Of a stretch of DNA of 64,000 nt, positions 23,501 to 34,255 are shown piece by piece. A model generated the notes under the pieces. That model ran no database searches and was not told where the DNA came from. It worked only from the letters and a program-made list of their open reading frames with translations. A program made the position numbers and the translations under genes. The DNA is taken from assembly GCF_018991925.1 (NCBI RefSeq), contig NW_024724368.1:3890209-3954208 (forward strand), given 5' to 3'. Every line of letters begins with the position of its first letter. Positions within the stretch are counted from its first letter, which is position 1. The DNA is from Homarus americanus (taxonomy: Eukaryota; Arthropoda; Malacostraca; Decapoda; Nephropidae).

Positions 23501-26500
23501 TTGTATAATGACTTAACTGACAATAAAGAAGTATGTGAAATGTGGATAATAACAAAAATATCAGTTTTAAGAGAAAATCGGATTTGTGAACACGGCTTCC
23601 CCACAATTAGTTACTATGCACGAATACCCTTTCACAACTAAGGTCATCATAGTCATCAACAGCTGAACGAAGTATATTCAGCAAGTAAAACGTGTAATGA
23701 CCAATGAAATGATGGAGCACAGCCACAAAAGCACAAAATGAACATAATTAGATGCAAGTATACTGAGCAGCCATCTTACAGCTAATTAACTGCATCACCA
23801 TGGTCTATCTAATAAACATTAACCTTACAATAAACAGCAAGATAAAAATGTGAAATTAATTAATTTAGTGAGGAATAACTATAAATAACACAATTTAGTT
23901 ATCTCACTAACTTAATTCATACAGACGGAAAAATATTAAGTGTCTTCGTAAATGCAAGAAATAAAAATTAACTCCAAAAAGAAGATTATGTAGCAGAAAA
24001 GGAAATTATTTTAATGAGCAGCGCATTCACACGCGAACGAAATAAATAAATGCGAGGATGAAATCTAAATAGCGTTCATACAAAGTAAAAAAAAAAAAAG
24101 CGTCGTAAAGGTGATATTTTACGTGTCTGTTTTGTATCATGTTCCCTCGAAGCGATCTACCATCCCATCTCGTTTCCACAGCTTTCCTTTTGACTTGGAC
24201 GTTCCCCCTTGCAAATGAAGGCTGAATTATATTCATTAGCGCGGAAACGTCGACCTAAGACTACTATAAGAGGTGGCCACACTGATACAGCAAGAAATTA
24301 TAAAGTGTTTGTGAACGGGAAAGCCGATTACTCTAGTCGCCTGGCCGCCATTCCCTTGGAAATTAAATGGCAAATATATATGTAAAGTCTAAATTGTCTG
24401 AATGGTATGTTATGTTCCATTCTCGCCAACTGTGTCAACTGACGAATCCTGGGGGGGAGGGAGGGACAGCACGGACGTGCTCCCTTCCCCCACACCCCTC
24501 CCCCATGATTACCCCCACCCACACCTCCCACCACTGAGTACCCTAATACCCCCCCCCCCCCTCCCCTACCCACACCCCAACCACTGAGTACCCCCTACAG
24601 CTGCACCCTCTCCTACGCTATTCCTTTGATGTGTTGTTTTGATGCCTCGCGCTTAGTACAACTGATTACTACTTCAAGGGACAAATTAACATGCACTCCA
24701 TATATATTTTTCCACAAATAACGCTCAAACAAAATACAGGTTTTATTTGAGAAAATTTTTAACTTTAACTCGATAAAAAAAATCCTTCCAACGCCGATGT
24801 TCTGGCTTCAGATTCGTAATAAATGGTATGAGATCATTTTAATTCACGATAATGAAATGAACCTGCCCGTAACACCTCTCAAGCATCAAACAATCACCTG
24901 AAGAACAGACACCCAAGCTTATTTCACCTGTTGATTAAACCCACCAACGCTAACCTAACCTAACCGTCAAGTGATCCACTACCAAGCTCCTTTCTTGAAC
25001 TAACTATAAATTAACATACAAAACAGTGTTATGTTTTTAACGGTTTGAGTTAAGGCGATTAGAACAATTTTTTTACATAACTTAAAGTGAAATATTTATC
25101 GTAAGTCTGAAAATCGTATTAATATTTCTTTCAATTCGCTGACACAAAACTCCCTGATCGTTCATTATCATGCAAAGTAAACAAATTAAGGCCAGCTGGC
25201 ATCACCCCTGACCTGCCTTCAGCATACTGTACACAGACCTCACATAAAGTCAGTTGTTCCGAGCCTTGCATTTCCCTTCCCACCTCATATTTCCTCTTTA
25301 TTATAACATTATCCTTTAATTCCAGATCGCTCTCTCTTCCTTTACAGCTCTTGTTAACCTTTGTGCATTTTCCCTTTTGTCTCTATTCTTGCTTATTCTT
25401 CTCATTTCTTTCCAAAAAGTAATTTCCTTTCGAATTCGTAAATTATTTTAATTTCCCATTTGCATCTATCAAGCGCCTTTCTTTCTCTTTTATTAAGGTT
25501 TCACGACGTCATCCTCTTAAGTACAAACTTAGAAGTAATTTCACAAAGTTTATCACAGGACTTCCAGGTTAGTTCCAAGGTACACCTACTAGGATCTGAC
25601 CCGCGTTTAGTCATCTGCTGGAAACAGGACTCGAGCCCATAACCCGTGGTGATACGGTTGTTAACGCAGTGGCTGTTGCGGCAGGCAGGGAGGGAGGGAG
25701 CGAGTCAAGAGAACAGCTGATGAGTGGATGCTTATGAACCACAAGCAGCAGACTAACCGGGAAACTTAAATTTTTTGCAACCAAAAATCTTTGTTTGCGT
25801 TTAGTATTATTCAGCAAACGTAATGTTATTTACCCGAATAATGAAGAAGACAAATAGAAACTAACTGATAAAAGAAAAATTAACTAGTCTTGCTACTGTC
25901 CGGAGATATGAGAACATGGTGAGGTGTAGTAATCGCAGTTGTAACAGTTGGAGAGGCAGCTTGAAAACCACTTCCAGTACCTACTCTATACGGTCATCCC
26001 CCGCCCTCCTTACCTCCCACTTGCCACAGCAGCCAAGATACCTTCGTTAAATCATTCAGCCCCAGACGCTGACCTTCGATAGATTTAGTGACCGTCCTTA
26101 CGTGTAGTGTTGCTGGGGGCGTAAGGGTAACCCAGCACCCATGCAGCCTGTGAGGATCCCTGGTGTTACTGAAGACTGTCTACTCAACACTTGACACGAA
26201 ACAAAACCACAAGTCTGGGTTTACTTCTCTGCGTAGTTGACCACTAGCCTCTACACCACCAGCCGACCTTTTCTCTTGCTGGTATACAAAGATACAGAAC
26301 ATTGTTGTAACAATTGTGAACAATACAAGTAACGATGAAATATTACATATACCTCAAATGAATATCTTTGTTTTTATACGTTTGAAAAAAAAACTATCGA
26401 CTGCAAGATACATTAATAGCTAAGTAAAATTACCACGTTAAACAAATATACCAATCACGAATCTGTTTACGCAAACCATATAAACATTCGTTAAATCTGA

Positions 26501-29500
26501 AAAAATCAATCAAAACTAAAAATATTGTTGACATCCACAAGAAACAAAAAAGTAAACTAAAATAAAGTAATCTTTCCTCAGTGTGCCAAATAACGGTGAA
26601 TATTGGTCAAATGTTTGATTTTTCATCTTAGTTTCTGATAACTCGACAATTATAGAAACTAATAAGTGAAAGCGGGTCTGGGTAGACAAGTTGCGACGAC
26701 GAGGTGGCCGGGAGACAACATGGCTCCCTAGCAAACATAAACAAGCTTGGGCAGCCGACAACAGTTTTCAATTTGTGTGAGTGAATTACTGGATAGATAT
26801 CTAATTCTCGCCTAGCAAAGGATCGTCACTTACCTGTAAGATGTAGGCTGTCGGCGGTCCCTGACAGTCTCGTCTCCCCCCCCCCCCCTCTTCTACATCC
26901 GACACACATTCCCAGCCTTTCTTTATCTCTCTTTCACGTAGCTTCCCTTTATTTTTCTATCTACCCACTTCCTTTAGTCCTTCGTCTCTATACAAAACAC
27001 AAAAAAAAATTATTTTGTCTCCAGCACTGCCTGAGGCAGCCCGAACAACCAACTTCCTAGTTTAACCAACTTCCTAGTTTGAGAAAAGTTCAAATAAAAA
27101 ACAAACGCAGGTGCCTCCATCTCCCAGATTGGTAGTGTTTGGCTAATCAGAAACTACGTACACTTCCACCTCCGTGATTGGTAGTGCTTGGCTAATAAGA
27201 ACTTATTAACACTACGTAAATGGTAGTTATTAGTTAATCACAATCTATGAAAACTTCTACCTTCCTCATAAAACAATCACCCATTTATGTTGAAACTTTA
27301 CAGAATATGTTCTTTGGGTACCCCTCTTTCATAACTGTCAGGTGTTAGCGTAAAACACCTGATAATGTTGATGTTAACATTCTGGTACCATACGGGGGTA
27401 TTCATACACGTCTTTGTTTGCTCTCCCACACACATACAAGTTTTCTGCCAAATACTAAGACCATTAAGCCCATAAGCATCACCATCTCGATCTTGGGCTC
27501 ACCTTAGTAGACGTAAACAAAGGAAAAAAGCTAAAGTGGTCTTCCATTTCCTCCCTCAACCACCAATAACTTACTTAATCACGCCGCCGACCTCACCTCT
27601 GCAAGTTATGAGTCGTCTTCTTGTCAGTTTGCTGTTTCGCCGCTGACTTATTAAAACTCCTTAGACAGGAACACTTGCTTCCTGTAACCCCGGGGAGGGC
27701 AGCGAGTTACTCACGGTCACACACTTGTTGAAGGAGTGACCGCCAAGACTCGTGGAGGGCGGGAACGTCTCACGTCTCCCGCACAAGTTCAATGCTGTCC
27801 ACTGCCCGTCACATGTAAACGTCATTTGTTTACCTCGAGCGAAGTAACATTTTATCTTAGTATAAACATTCATAAATACACCTTGTCTCACTTAAGCGAC
27901 GTTTTAATTACATCACTGAAGATACCAAATATATTCCAAGCTTTTCCAGGTCGTTTTTCATTAAGTCTCACTTTTTAAAGATGCTGCTCCTTGCCTCTCC
28001 TCCACAAGACAGCCGATTGTTATACACAATCTTTGTTGCCTCGCCCCGCAGAACAAAACATTCGATTTCTAGATTGTTTTCCTCATAAAACTTGTTAAGA
28101 TTCTTCCTTCTTGCCCTTGTTTCCTTTCCCCCATTCTTGTATAATATTGATGCATTATTAACATTATTGATAATTTTATTTATAGTGAAACCTCCATATA
28201 ACGGACTTCTCTATATATAATCCACTAGTTGGAGGTTTCATATCTAACGGACCCTTAATATAACGGACTTCCTCTCCACATACTCTATTAAATAGAGGTT
28301 TTACAGTATTATCATCGCTAATATTACTATTATCATTATATATTATTATTAGTCACCGTTCATCTCATCACTACTTTCTACTATGTGATATATTGGGTGT
28401 AACTTGGTGTATTGTGTTGTTACAGAGAGGCGCGCGCGGTGGTGCAGATAGAGGACCCGGACTACGTGTTGGAGTTGCTGACGAGATTGGGGCACTCCAT
28501 CATAAGGGCCAATGAGCTAGAAAAGTGAGTGCAGAGTATAAGCTTAGGTGTATTCCTGTTGCTTCGGCAGTGACTACAGTACTCTTGCCAAGTGTTGTGG
28601 TGAAAAAATTATGTACCTTAGACATTAGTGAACCAGCAATAAGTAAAATTACCTGCCGCCATTTGTAAGACGATATTTTGAGGAGAGTTGGGTGTCCTGA
28701 TGGGTTTAGATGCGCAGAACGGGTTTTCTGGTTCTGCGCATGGCCGCGGATGTGCAGAACAGCCCTGGGGTAGAAATTTTTGAGGTATATAAATTTTCAA
28801 GTCATTGATTATAAATTTTGGAATAAAATATGAAGCCTGCTTCTATATGTGAACAGTCTTGCACTTTAGGTAATAATGAATATCCGGTAAATTATGTTAC
28901 GATAGGTTTGGATAGATTTGGTTATGTTGGGGTAGGCATGGTTAGGTTTGGTTTGGTTAGGCGAGCTCAAGATAGGTCACTATAGAATAGGTCATGTTTG
29001 GGATGGTTATGTCAAGTTAAGTCAGGTTAAATTAGGTCCAACATTCCCCACACCTGCCAGAGTCCAGCTTACCAACACCTGTCTGCCAAAAGTGGTCCAG
29101 CACCCTTACATCTGTTTACCACAGATGGTCCAGCACTCCTTACACTTCCCTGCCACAGATGGTCCGGCTCCCCTAATATTCTGTTCTCAACCAAACACGA
29201 CACTCTCAGTCCTCACCCTACCTACCACCATCAGTGCCGGATTTAGACCTGTGGAGGCCCATGGGCAGCCTCTTTGTGGAGGCCCCCCTCATTATAACTA
29301 CCCAAGAGGGTGGGGTGGCGAATGAAGCGAGCCTAAACATCTGGGAGTTCCGGGAGGCGCTGTAAGCCCCCCGGGAAAAATTTGAAATTTGAACACTTCT
29401 TTGGAGAATTTTGAAGCCATATGCAGTTATAGTGAGGAAATTAGAACATTGAGAAATTTTTAATTAACTGTATATTTATTGAGTGTACAAAGTCCCATGA

Positions 29501-31009
29501 ATTTTAAAGAATGAAAATAAAAATAATCCAAATGAATAAACAAATAAATAAAATATTGTAATATGTGGAGGCCCCTGGGCAGCTGCCCACTTTGCCCACT
29601 CCTGAATCCGGCCCTGACCACCATGATGTTATCCAGCTGGATGAGGAGTTGGCAGTAATTATAAAGCTAACACAAATAGCTCTGATAACATTGATAATTT
29701 AATCATTTCGAAAAATGTATACGGTAAAACAATGTACAGTATAATAGTTTAAAAAATGCCATAATATTGTGGAGATAAAAATAAATCTATTGTAGGAATA
29801 TGACGTTGGGGGACTTAATGGGAATTCCTTTTGTGCGAGCTGTACCGAAACTCAATTTTAGTGGGTCCCCGTGCCAGAGACCAGCGGTGGGAGGGGAGAC
29901 CAGCCTAATGTCCAAGTCGAGACTGAGTGTAGTGGGTGTGTGTAAAGAGGACGAGGGACGTAGAAGGGGAGCAGGGTTTTGGGAGGATGTCAATATGTCC
30001 TTGCGTTGATGCATACAGTATTAGTGGTAGTGGGCTGCTAGATAAACATAAATATGAGCTTGTGGTAGTGTTCAGACCTGGGTGTAGAAAGTGATTATCT
30101 TTTGTAGTAGTTAATAGTCCACACAAATTACATACAGGAATTAGACATGTTTCACAATACAGTATTTCATTGCTGGTAGGTTACTGGAATGTTGCTCTTT
30201 TGAAATTAACTGGATGTTAATATACCATGGATAGTGTTATTTTACATCTGCACCTCTTCCCCTCAAAGGTGAAATGAATGAACTACTGTATTACTATGTA
30301 TAAATGTATATCATTGTTAATTTCCGCATGGACATCTACATAAGCCTACATCAAAAGCTCTGAACTGTGAAAATAACTAATACACAAGCTCATGAATGTT
30401 TGATTTATTTCACTGATGTGTTTTTGCATGAATTCTAATATTCTGGAACTATTGTTATTTAACCGATATATAATTGTGTTTCATAACCAATTGTTCACGT
30501 GTCGGGTCTTTAGTTCCCCTGAGCCCTGCCTCCCTTGTAAGACACGTCACGACTGTCTCCTTTATACCCATCCGCATGTAGTCCTGTCAGACTGATGGTC
30601 TTACCACAACACCACTGACCTGGTACTTGCTTGTTCACTTGGTCCTATGAATAACAAAGCTTGCCTCCTCCCCCCTTGCTACTATCACAGCCTAGCTTCT
30701 CTTCCCTCCCCTGGTAGAGCCTCTGCGACCCTGCACATTCTCTCGTCTTCAACTTACTGACTCTTTCCTCACGTGTACCTCAGATTCGTGCGTTCCTCCG
30801 GCAGCGCTAAGCGAGGATTGGATCTTGGTCTGGGCCGTGGCTTCAGCGGGTCACAGGCAGCCAAGCACCTCATGGGTCTGGCCGCCGCCAACTTCGCGGG
30901 CGGCCCCGGCAGGAGGAGGAGAAGCTCTGACGATGGCCTTGACCTCCACCACGACGACAACCTCTACGCCCAAGATCAGGCTGCTGACCTGGCCGAGTCA
31001 TCACGATAA
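7374..31009 (+). CDS. DH31: Calcitonin-like diuretic hormone (CLDH/DH31) prepropeptide, three exons
   Basis: This gene encodes the secreted neuropeptide CLDH, which in arthropods acts through a calcitonin-type class B GPCR and cAMP on fluid secretion and gut or heart activity. Exons are 7374-7456, 28426-28524 and 30784-31009. Both introns are GT-AG and both junctions are phase 2, giving 408 nt (135 residues plus stop). Residues 1 to about 24 are a hydrophobic signal peptide ending SVNSA. Residues 25-69 are an acidic spacer containing [15 protein letters not shown] at 70-71 precedes the hormone at 72-102, followed by amidation donor Gly103 and RRRR at 104-107, then a 28-residue acidic C-terminal peptide. 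The hormone starts [10 protein letters not shown] and ends NFAGGP, as in known decapod CLDH. ATG 7374 is the first Met after a splice acceptor at 7362, so the 5' UTR probably has an upstream exon. An AATAAA signal lies at 31225. Confidence 0.96.
9089..9153 (-). other. Exon-like segment on the minus strand within CLDH intron 1
   Basis: On the minus strand, the acceptor GATGTTGTTTCAG precedes 9153 and the donor AG|GTGAGC follows 9089. The 65 bases between are GC-richer than their surroundings. Only one frame is open ([13 protein letters not shown] then KASSTTRTR). No homology is recognised and no ATG-bearing partner is certain, so this may be one exon of an antisense or nested gene, or chance. 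Confidence 0.3.
9829..9874. repeat. (TC)n microsatellite
   Basis: A perfect run of about 23 TC units within CLDH intron 1. Confidence 0.95.
10128..10405. repeat. Minisatellite of GAATATAC-containing units
   Basis: Tandem subunits of about 22 bp (CACTGGCACTGAGAATATAC, CCTACTGAGGCTAGGAATAT, CACTACCGCTGAAAATATAC) are arranged as a roughly 66-bp higher-order unit repeated three to four times. Confidence 0.9.
11612..11722. repeat. CCTAA-rich tandem sequence
   Basis: Short runs of TAACCTAACCTAA alternate with a 25-bp spacer (CTAATATTGCCTAGACTAAC) that occurs twice. CCTAA is the complement of the arthropod telomere unit TTAGG, but the runs are only two or three units long. Confidence 0.8.
12609..12645 (+). 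promoter_or_regulatory. Candidate TATA core promoter within CLDH intron 1
   Basis: A CTATATAAACCC box directly follows 80 bp of G/A-rich sequence, and a TTATACAG initiator-like sequence sits about 30 bp downstream. Nothing recognisable as a coding exon follows; the minisatellite array starts at 12.72 kb. It could drive an intronic transcript or be chance. Confidence 0.25.
12718..14365. repeat. 33-bp minisatellite array, about 1.65 kb
   Basis: About 45-50 tandem units have the core CTGTATCATGTTGAGGGG followed by AGGATGTGTCAGTGT. Two variants alternate, one with TCAGTGTCTG and GTTGAGG and one with TTAGTGCCTG and GTTAAGG, making a 66-bp higher-order unit. Some units carry an extra 10-bp TACTGTATCA duplication. 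Because 33 is a multiple of three, long spurious ORFs appear on both strands ([11 protein letters not shown] repeats); indels break them, so they are not genes. Confidence 0.95.
14366..14530 (+). mobile_element. Possible tRNA-related SINE fragment
   Basis: Immediately after the minisatellite is a box-B-like AGGTCGATGGTTCGCGCTC followed by GGGGACCCCCAACGCCACCC and AACAGCTGGGAATATAAAGG. This resembles the layout of arthropod and mollusc tRNA-derived SINEs (tRNA head, then a conserved body). No clear box A or target duplication was found. Confidence 0.35.
15878..15955. repeat. (ACT)n trinucleotide array
   Basis: Imperfect ACTACT triplets with ACAACA interruptions. Confidence 0.9.
16660..16792. 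repeat. (TAC)n then (TAA)n trinucleotide array
   Basis: About 10 ACT units are followed by about 30 TAA/ATA units. Homopolymeric Leu/Ile and Asn/Thr pseudo-ORFs arise in several frames. Confidence 0.95.
17550..17650. repeat. ACACCTCCACATCC short tandem repeat
   Basis: Imperfect 12-14 bp units (ACACCTGTACAATAC, then ACACCTCCACATCC). Confidence 0.85.
19656..19736. repeat. (AC)n microsatellite
   Basis: A perfect run of about 40 AC units. A shorter CA run lies at 19109-19140. Confidence 0.96.
19866..20105. repeat. GTAGGTATAGTGTAGGTGGGT minisatellite
   Basis: About 12 imperfect units of 18-22 bp combine GTGGGTGTAG and GTATAGTGTAG modules. Confidence 0.92.
20215..20530. repeat. CT-rich tract and (GA)n microsatellite
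   Basis: Pyrimidine-rich sequence with CTTCCTTCCTC motifs (20215-20395) is followed by purine-rich sequence and a (GA)n run at 20486-20527. Confidence 0.88.
21695..22070. repeat. 30-bp minisatellite
   Basis: About 12 units of TTTCACTGTTTCTTTCACAA followed by CACTTTCTA, with GACAA variants and shorter CACTCTATTTCAG units. A degenerate 24-bp repeat (AACTTTCTTAGACTGGTGGT) adjoins at 22078-22150. ORFs across it are artefacts. Confidence 0.93.
22472..22652. repeat. Inverted-repeat element, related copy at 20592
   Basis: TTGGCGACAATTTCGGTTTC near the left end matches the reverse complement of the right-end GAGGCCGAAATTGTCCGCCA almost base for base. The sequence around the right end (AAATTGTCCGCCAAACCAGC, then AACAGCCAAGGTCCAAATAT) recurs at about 20592-20645. 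A small dispersed, possibly MITE-type, repeat. Confidence 0.5.
24893..24976. repeat. Half copy of the AAGCTTATTTCACCTG foldback family
   Basis: The sequence ACACCCAAGCTTATTTCACC, TGTTGATTAAACCCACCAAC, then GCTAACCTAACC matches the arms of the palindromic element at 43891-44049. Confidence 0.5.
25590..25690 (-). mobile_element. Possible tRNA-derived SINE fragment
   Basis: Read on the minus strand, an A-box-like stretch (CCACTGCGTTAACAACCG) precedes a box-B-like GGCTCGAGTCC at tRNA-like spacing. The rest is degenerate and it is not a functional tRNA. Confidence 0.35.
28183..28306. mobile_element. 124-bp Tc1/mariner-type MITE
   Basis: The left end TAGTGAAACCTCCATAT and the inverted right end (CTGTAAAACCTCTATTT) pair well, and TA dinucleotides flank both ends (28181-28182 and 28307-28308). 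Inside, ATATAACGGACTTC occurs twice. The TIR style and TA target fit the pogo/Tigger branch. It lies in the last 250 bp of CLDH intron 1. Confidence 0.6.
28426..28524 (+). CDS. DH31: CLDH propeptide exon
   Basis: The acceptor GTTGTTACAG ends at 28425 and the donor AAAA|GTGAGT starts at 28525. The exon has 99 nt and enters and leaves in phase 2. It encodes the spacer peptide [18 protein letters not shown] and then [14 protein letters not shown], which contains no peptide hormone. A 124-bp MITE ends only about 120 bp upstream of it (28183-28306). Confidence 0.93.
28525..30783 (+). other. DH31: CLDH intron 2
   Basis: The donor is GTGAGT and the acceptor TGTACCTCAG. It contains a short tandem repeat (CCACAGATGGTCCAGCAC, about 29055-29170), a complete hAT MITE (29232-29616) and otherwise AT-rich unique sequence. 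Confidence 0.85.
29232..29616. mobile_element. 385-bp non-autonomous hAT element with intact 8-bp target duplication
   Basis: The left terminus CAGTGCCGGATTTAG and the inverted right terminus CAGGGCCGGATTCAG form terminal repeats. ACCACCAT stands directly before (29224-29231) and directly after (29617-29624) the element, a perfect 8-bp duplication as hAT transposases make. Subterminal GTGGAGGCCC and GGGCAGC motifs also recur at both ends. There is no transposase ORF. Confidence 0.85.
30784..31009 (+). CDS. DH31: CLDH mature-hormone exon
   Basis: The acceptor GTACCTCAG ends at 30783. The exon encodes [10 protein letters not shown], the complete hormone, G-RRRR and the acidic tail ending ADLAESSR, with TAA at 31007-31009. 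It is strikingly GC-rich compared with its AT-rich surroundings, as expected for a conserved coding exon. Confidence 0.95.
30815..30907 (+). other. DH31: Mature CLDH peptide (31 residues, C-terminally amidated)
   Basis: Codons for residues 72-102 of the precursor lie between the KR site (30809-30814) and the amidation Gly codon (30908-30910), which is followed by four Arg codons (30911-30922). The 31-residue length, the [20 protein letters not shown] start and the Pro-amide end are the hallmarks of arthropod DH31. There are no cysteines, unlike vertebrate calcitonin. Confidence 0.95.
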
Positions 31010-31224
31010 ATTTTTGTGGATGACTACCATGTGACAACTTACCTCCTCTGTCCTCTCTCACAATGACTCCCTCTCCTCTCGGTTGCTTTTCGTCTGCTCA
31101 CTGCCGTTCTTCTCTCAATAGTTCTCTCATATGCTCTCACCTCGTGTCATTCTCTTGATTTTTCTCGACATAAGAGAATAACCCCATCTTCACATCTTGT
31201 GGTGGACCCAACATCAGTGACGAC

Positions 31225-31230
31225 AATAAA
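31225..31230 (+). terminator. Polyadenylation signal for CLDH
   Basis: A canonical AATAAA lies 216 bases after the CLDH stop codon, with a GT-containing stretch downstream. It is the first AATAAA after the stop, so the 3' UTR is probably about 240 bases long. Confidence 0.6.
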
Positions 31231-34200
31231 ATCCGAGCATTGTCAACCGGCTCCCTGAGGACGGTGGGCCCCGCCTGGTGGCCGCCGCAGCACCGACACC
31301 TCACACGTAACTCCTGCTGTAGTCCACCACCAAGTTGTTTATAACCTTGTTTTCCTCAGTCTGTAACTGTAGTAAGATTGCATATATGATACAGTAGACC
31401 CTTCATCTATTAGAAATGATGTAAGTTAAGCTTCATCACACAGCCTCTGTCAGAAGGGAGGAAGATGTTGCAGCTTGTAATTAAATAGCATGAGATACAA
31501 TGTTCTCTGGAAGGGAGTTGTGTAGTGGTTTCATTGTCATATTCCAGAACTTTTTTTCCAGGTGCTTTTACATTGACCCTCCGGCTTCAAATACATAGCT
31601 TGACTTGTATAGCACAACCTGCTTCCATTATTTTCCTCAGTGGTTGAAGACTATAAAGATGTTTAATGTTGGATTAATACCTAGGTGTTCAGGTACTATT
31701 TACCAGAGGCTTGACTACCCCCCACACTGATTTTATTCATAGACAAGTGTCAGGAAAATGTTCACGAATGTGTACTTAATCCCTGGCCAATGATATTAGA
31801 AGAAGCCATTCACAAATCGAGCCTACGAGCAGGTCTGTGGATAAGCATTTCTGATGTCATTAACCAGAGATGAAACCTTGGGATTGGTGAAAAACGTTTC
31901 CAACCTTCCCGTCCTGGGCCGAGTAGCATCCCAGCGAGCAGACGACTGGTTATGTTCACTTGTGACGTTGATTTTACAGTGTATGAAACTCATCCATTCA
32001 AGGCAATACATAATATTTTGTGCTGCATGCTTTAATGAATTCAGACTGATGGATCATATTCATCAGACTTTCTCACTGAAACATAATGTGCTGTAGCTGC
32101 TCCGAGTATGGACAGTACAATATTCAGGAGACCATCTTGTTAACTGTCTCTCCATACTTACCGTCTCTCTTCAGCTTCATTTTCATTACAAGTTTATAAG
32201 TTTCCTGTTAAGTGACATGGTGGTAGATCTCCTGTGCTGGGGGGTCTCTTTTATCACTGGTGAGCGGAGGCGAGCAACAAGCATGAGAGTGTGACAGCAG
32301 GATCCTCCCACCCCACCTACTCCTCTATGGGCTGGAACTTGTCTCAATAAGTTAAGACACAGACAAATATTTGTGCGTATATAACAATACCTTTGGTTCA
32401 CCTTAATGTAGATAAAATAAAGCGTGTCAGTCCCTGCATTTATTTCTGTATACAAAACCTTTAGAATGGATGAGTATGTAAATAGGTTGTGGCCATGAGG
32501 TCGTGGGGCATAATGTGACCACAATCTGAAGCATACTACCAGACTCAACGTGACCCGTGACGATCACCACACAGGCTTCGATCTTTCATGTGTCGATCAC
32601 CAAGCAGACACAAACCATACACTACACAAAGGTAGACTTGCCACAAACCAGAAATAATTGGACTTCTATTTTCTTCTGTACTACTCAACTCATTATTAAA
32701 CACAATTGATGAAAATAAATATGTCCGGTAAATTACTTTAAGATACCTGTAGTAGCTGTGTCTTTAGTTTTCAGGCATAATCATCAATGTTGGAGATAAT
32801 AAAATACCACTCTTACCCAAATCTAAAATAAACAGTTTATACAAATTGGTGTACAAATAATAATACTTGTACAGTACTGATGTAAATGTTAGAAAATGTA
32901 TAAAAATCAAAGCTGGAAATGACATGTTGTCTCAAGAATGAAAACACAGCTACAAACTGACACGTGTTAGGTACTGGGATTTGACAATTCTACAAGATTC
33001 CTGCAACAAAAATCAACTGAAAGAAAACTCAACCCAGGTTCTCAAAGATTTGTATAAAGAATATTCCTCATAGCTGAATATGTAAGAATGCTGCTAACTG
33101 ATTTTACTTATACCGAAACATAAAATCAGCATGCAAAAATATCAAAATCATACCAATAATCTTTACCAAAAGAACCTTTACCTTGACTGTCTAAAGTGAA
33201 TGTTTCTCATAGAACTCTCAATATAATTTGATAATTACATCTTCAGTCACAAGTAATATTCATCAAGTCAACAGCAGGTGAACTACAGGTAAGTCTACAC
33301 TTCCCCCCTTTTCTCCAAAAAATATATCCACAATGTGAAAGTGAGTTCCATAAACCAAACAGTCCATTATGTATACAGTACAGTAGTAGAGATACAGCAC
33401 ATTGTAACTTATTCCCCTGATACACAACCCAGTGTGGCAGATACTTCACTCAATCTCTTTCACTTCCAACTTTAAAATTAGGCACCCATATACAGCTGTG
33501 TGTACTGGGGTATAACCTGAGTCAGAACCAGCAACCCTTGGAACATTACTGTACAGTATTGTAAATCCTGTAAAAAAAAAACAATTATCACCAATACTTT
33601 AACTGACACATGCACATCTACCATGAGGATGTAACAAAACACCTCTGCAAAAACTTCAACCCTATCCACCTACAACTGCAGGGAATAGAAATACTATTTA
33701 CATTTACTTGAGATGCATGGACAGATAGAGAGGATAAAAGATACCTCCCACTGATTTGCAATGAGGACATAAAGAGAGATGAATAACCCTGTAAATCAAG
33801 ATAAAGTGATGAACATGAGAAAAAACTACCGGTACCTCTCATTAAAATGTGGTTCAATGAGCACAAATTTAAAACAAACCTGTTGATGACAGAAGTTCCA
33901 ATAGCCTGATAAACTGCAGCTTTAATGTAACATGTAATGCCTCCCCCTAAAATGAAGTGGCCCTCATGTAGACTAACTGGTAGCCTGGCTGATTGGTGTA
34001 GGATCAAACAGGAGCCAGAATAATGAGGTGTTAATGAAGTAATCACTCAGCTACTGTTGTGCTAAGGAAGGTGATATAAAGAAAATGCTAAAACTCCACT
34101 ATACGTAGTCAGAAATCCAAAAGCCGAAATGAAACCTGTGGCTTAAGTGTAGCAGCCAAAATCAGTACATACAAATTAGATATTCTTTCCATCCAAAGAT

Positions 34201-34255
34201 CACTAAAAAGAATGAAAACAGCATACAGTATCCTGTACAAAAATAAGAAAGATAT

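Larger units (their letters stand above)
7457..28425 (+). other. DH31: CLDH intron 1 (about 21 kb)
   Basis: The donor is AG|GTAAGT and the acceptor TTGTTACAG. The intron carries the minisatellites and microsatellites listed separately, SINE-like pieces, an inverted-repeat element near 22.5 kb and several exon-like signals on the opposite strand (8561, 9089-9153, 18778-18804, 20161, 26834). Long parts, for example 7500-9060, 14650-15870, 17050-18350 and 22700-27500, are AT-rich unique-looking sequence in which I can support no gene. Confidence 0.85.
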
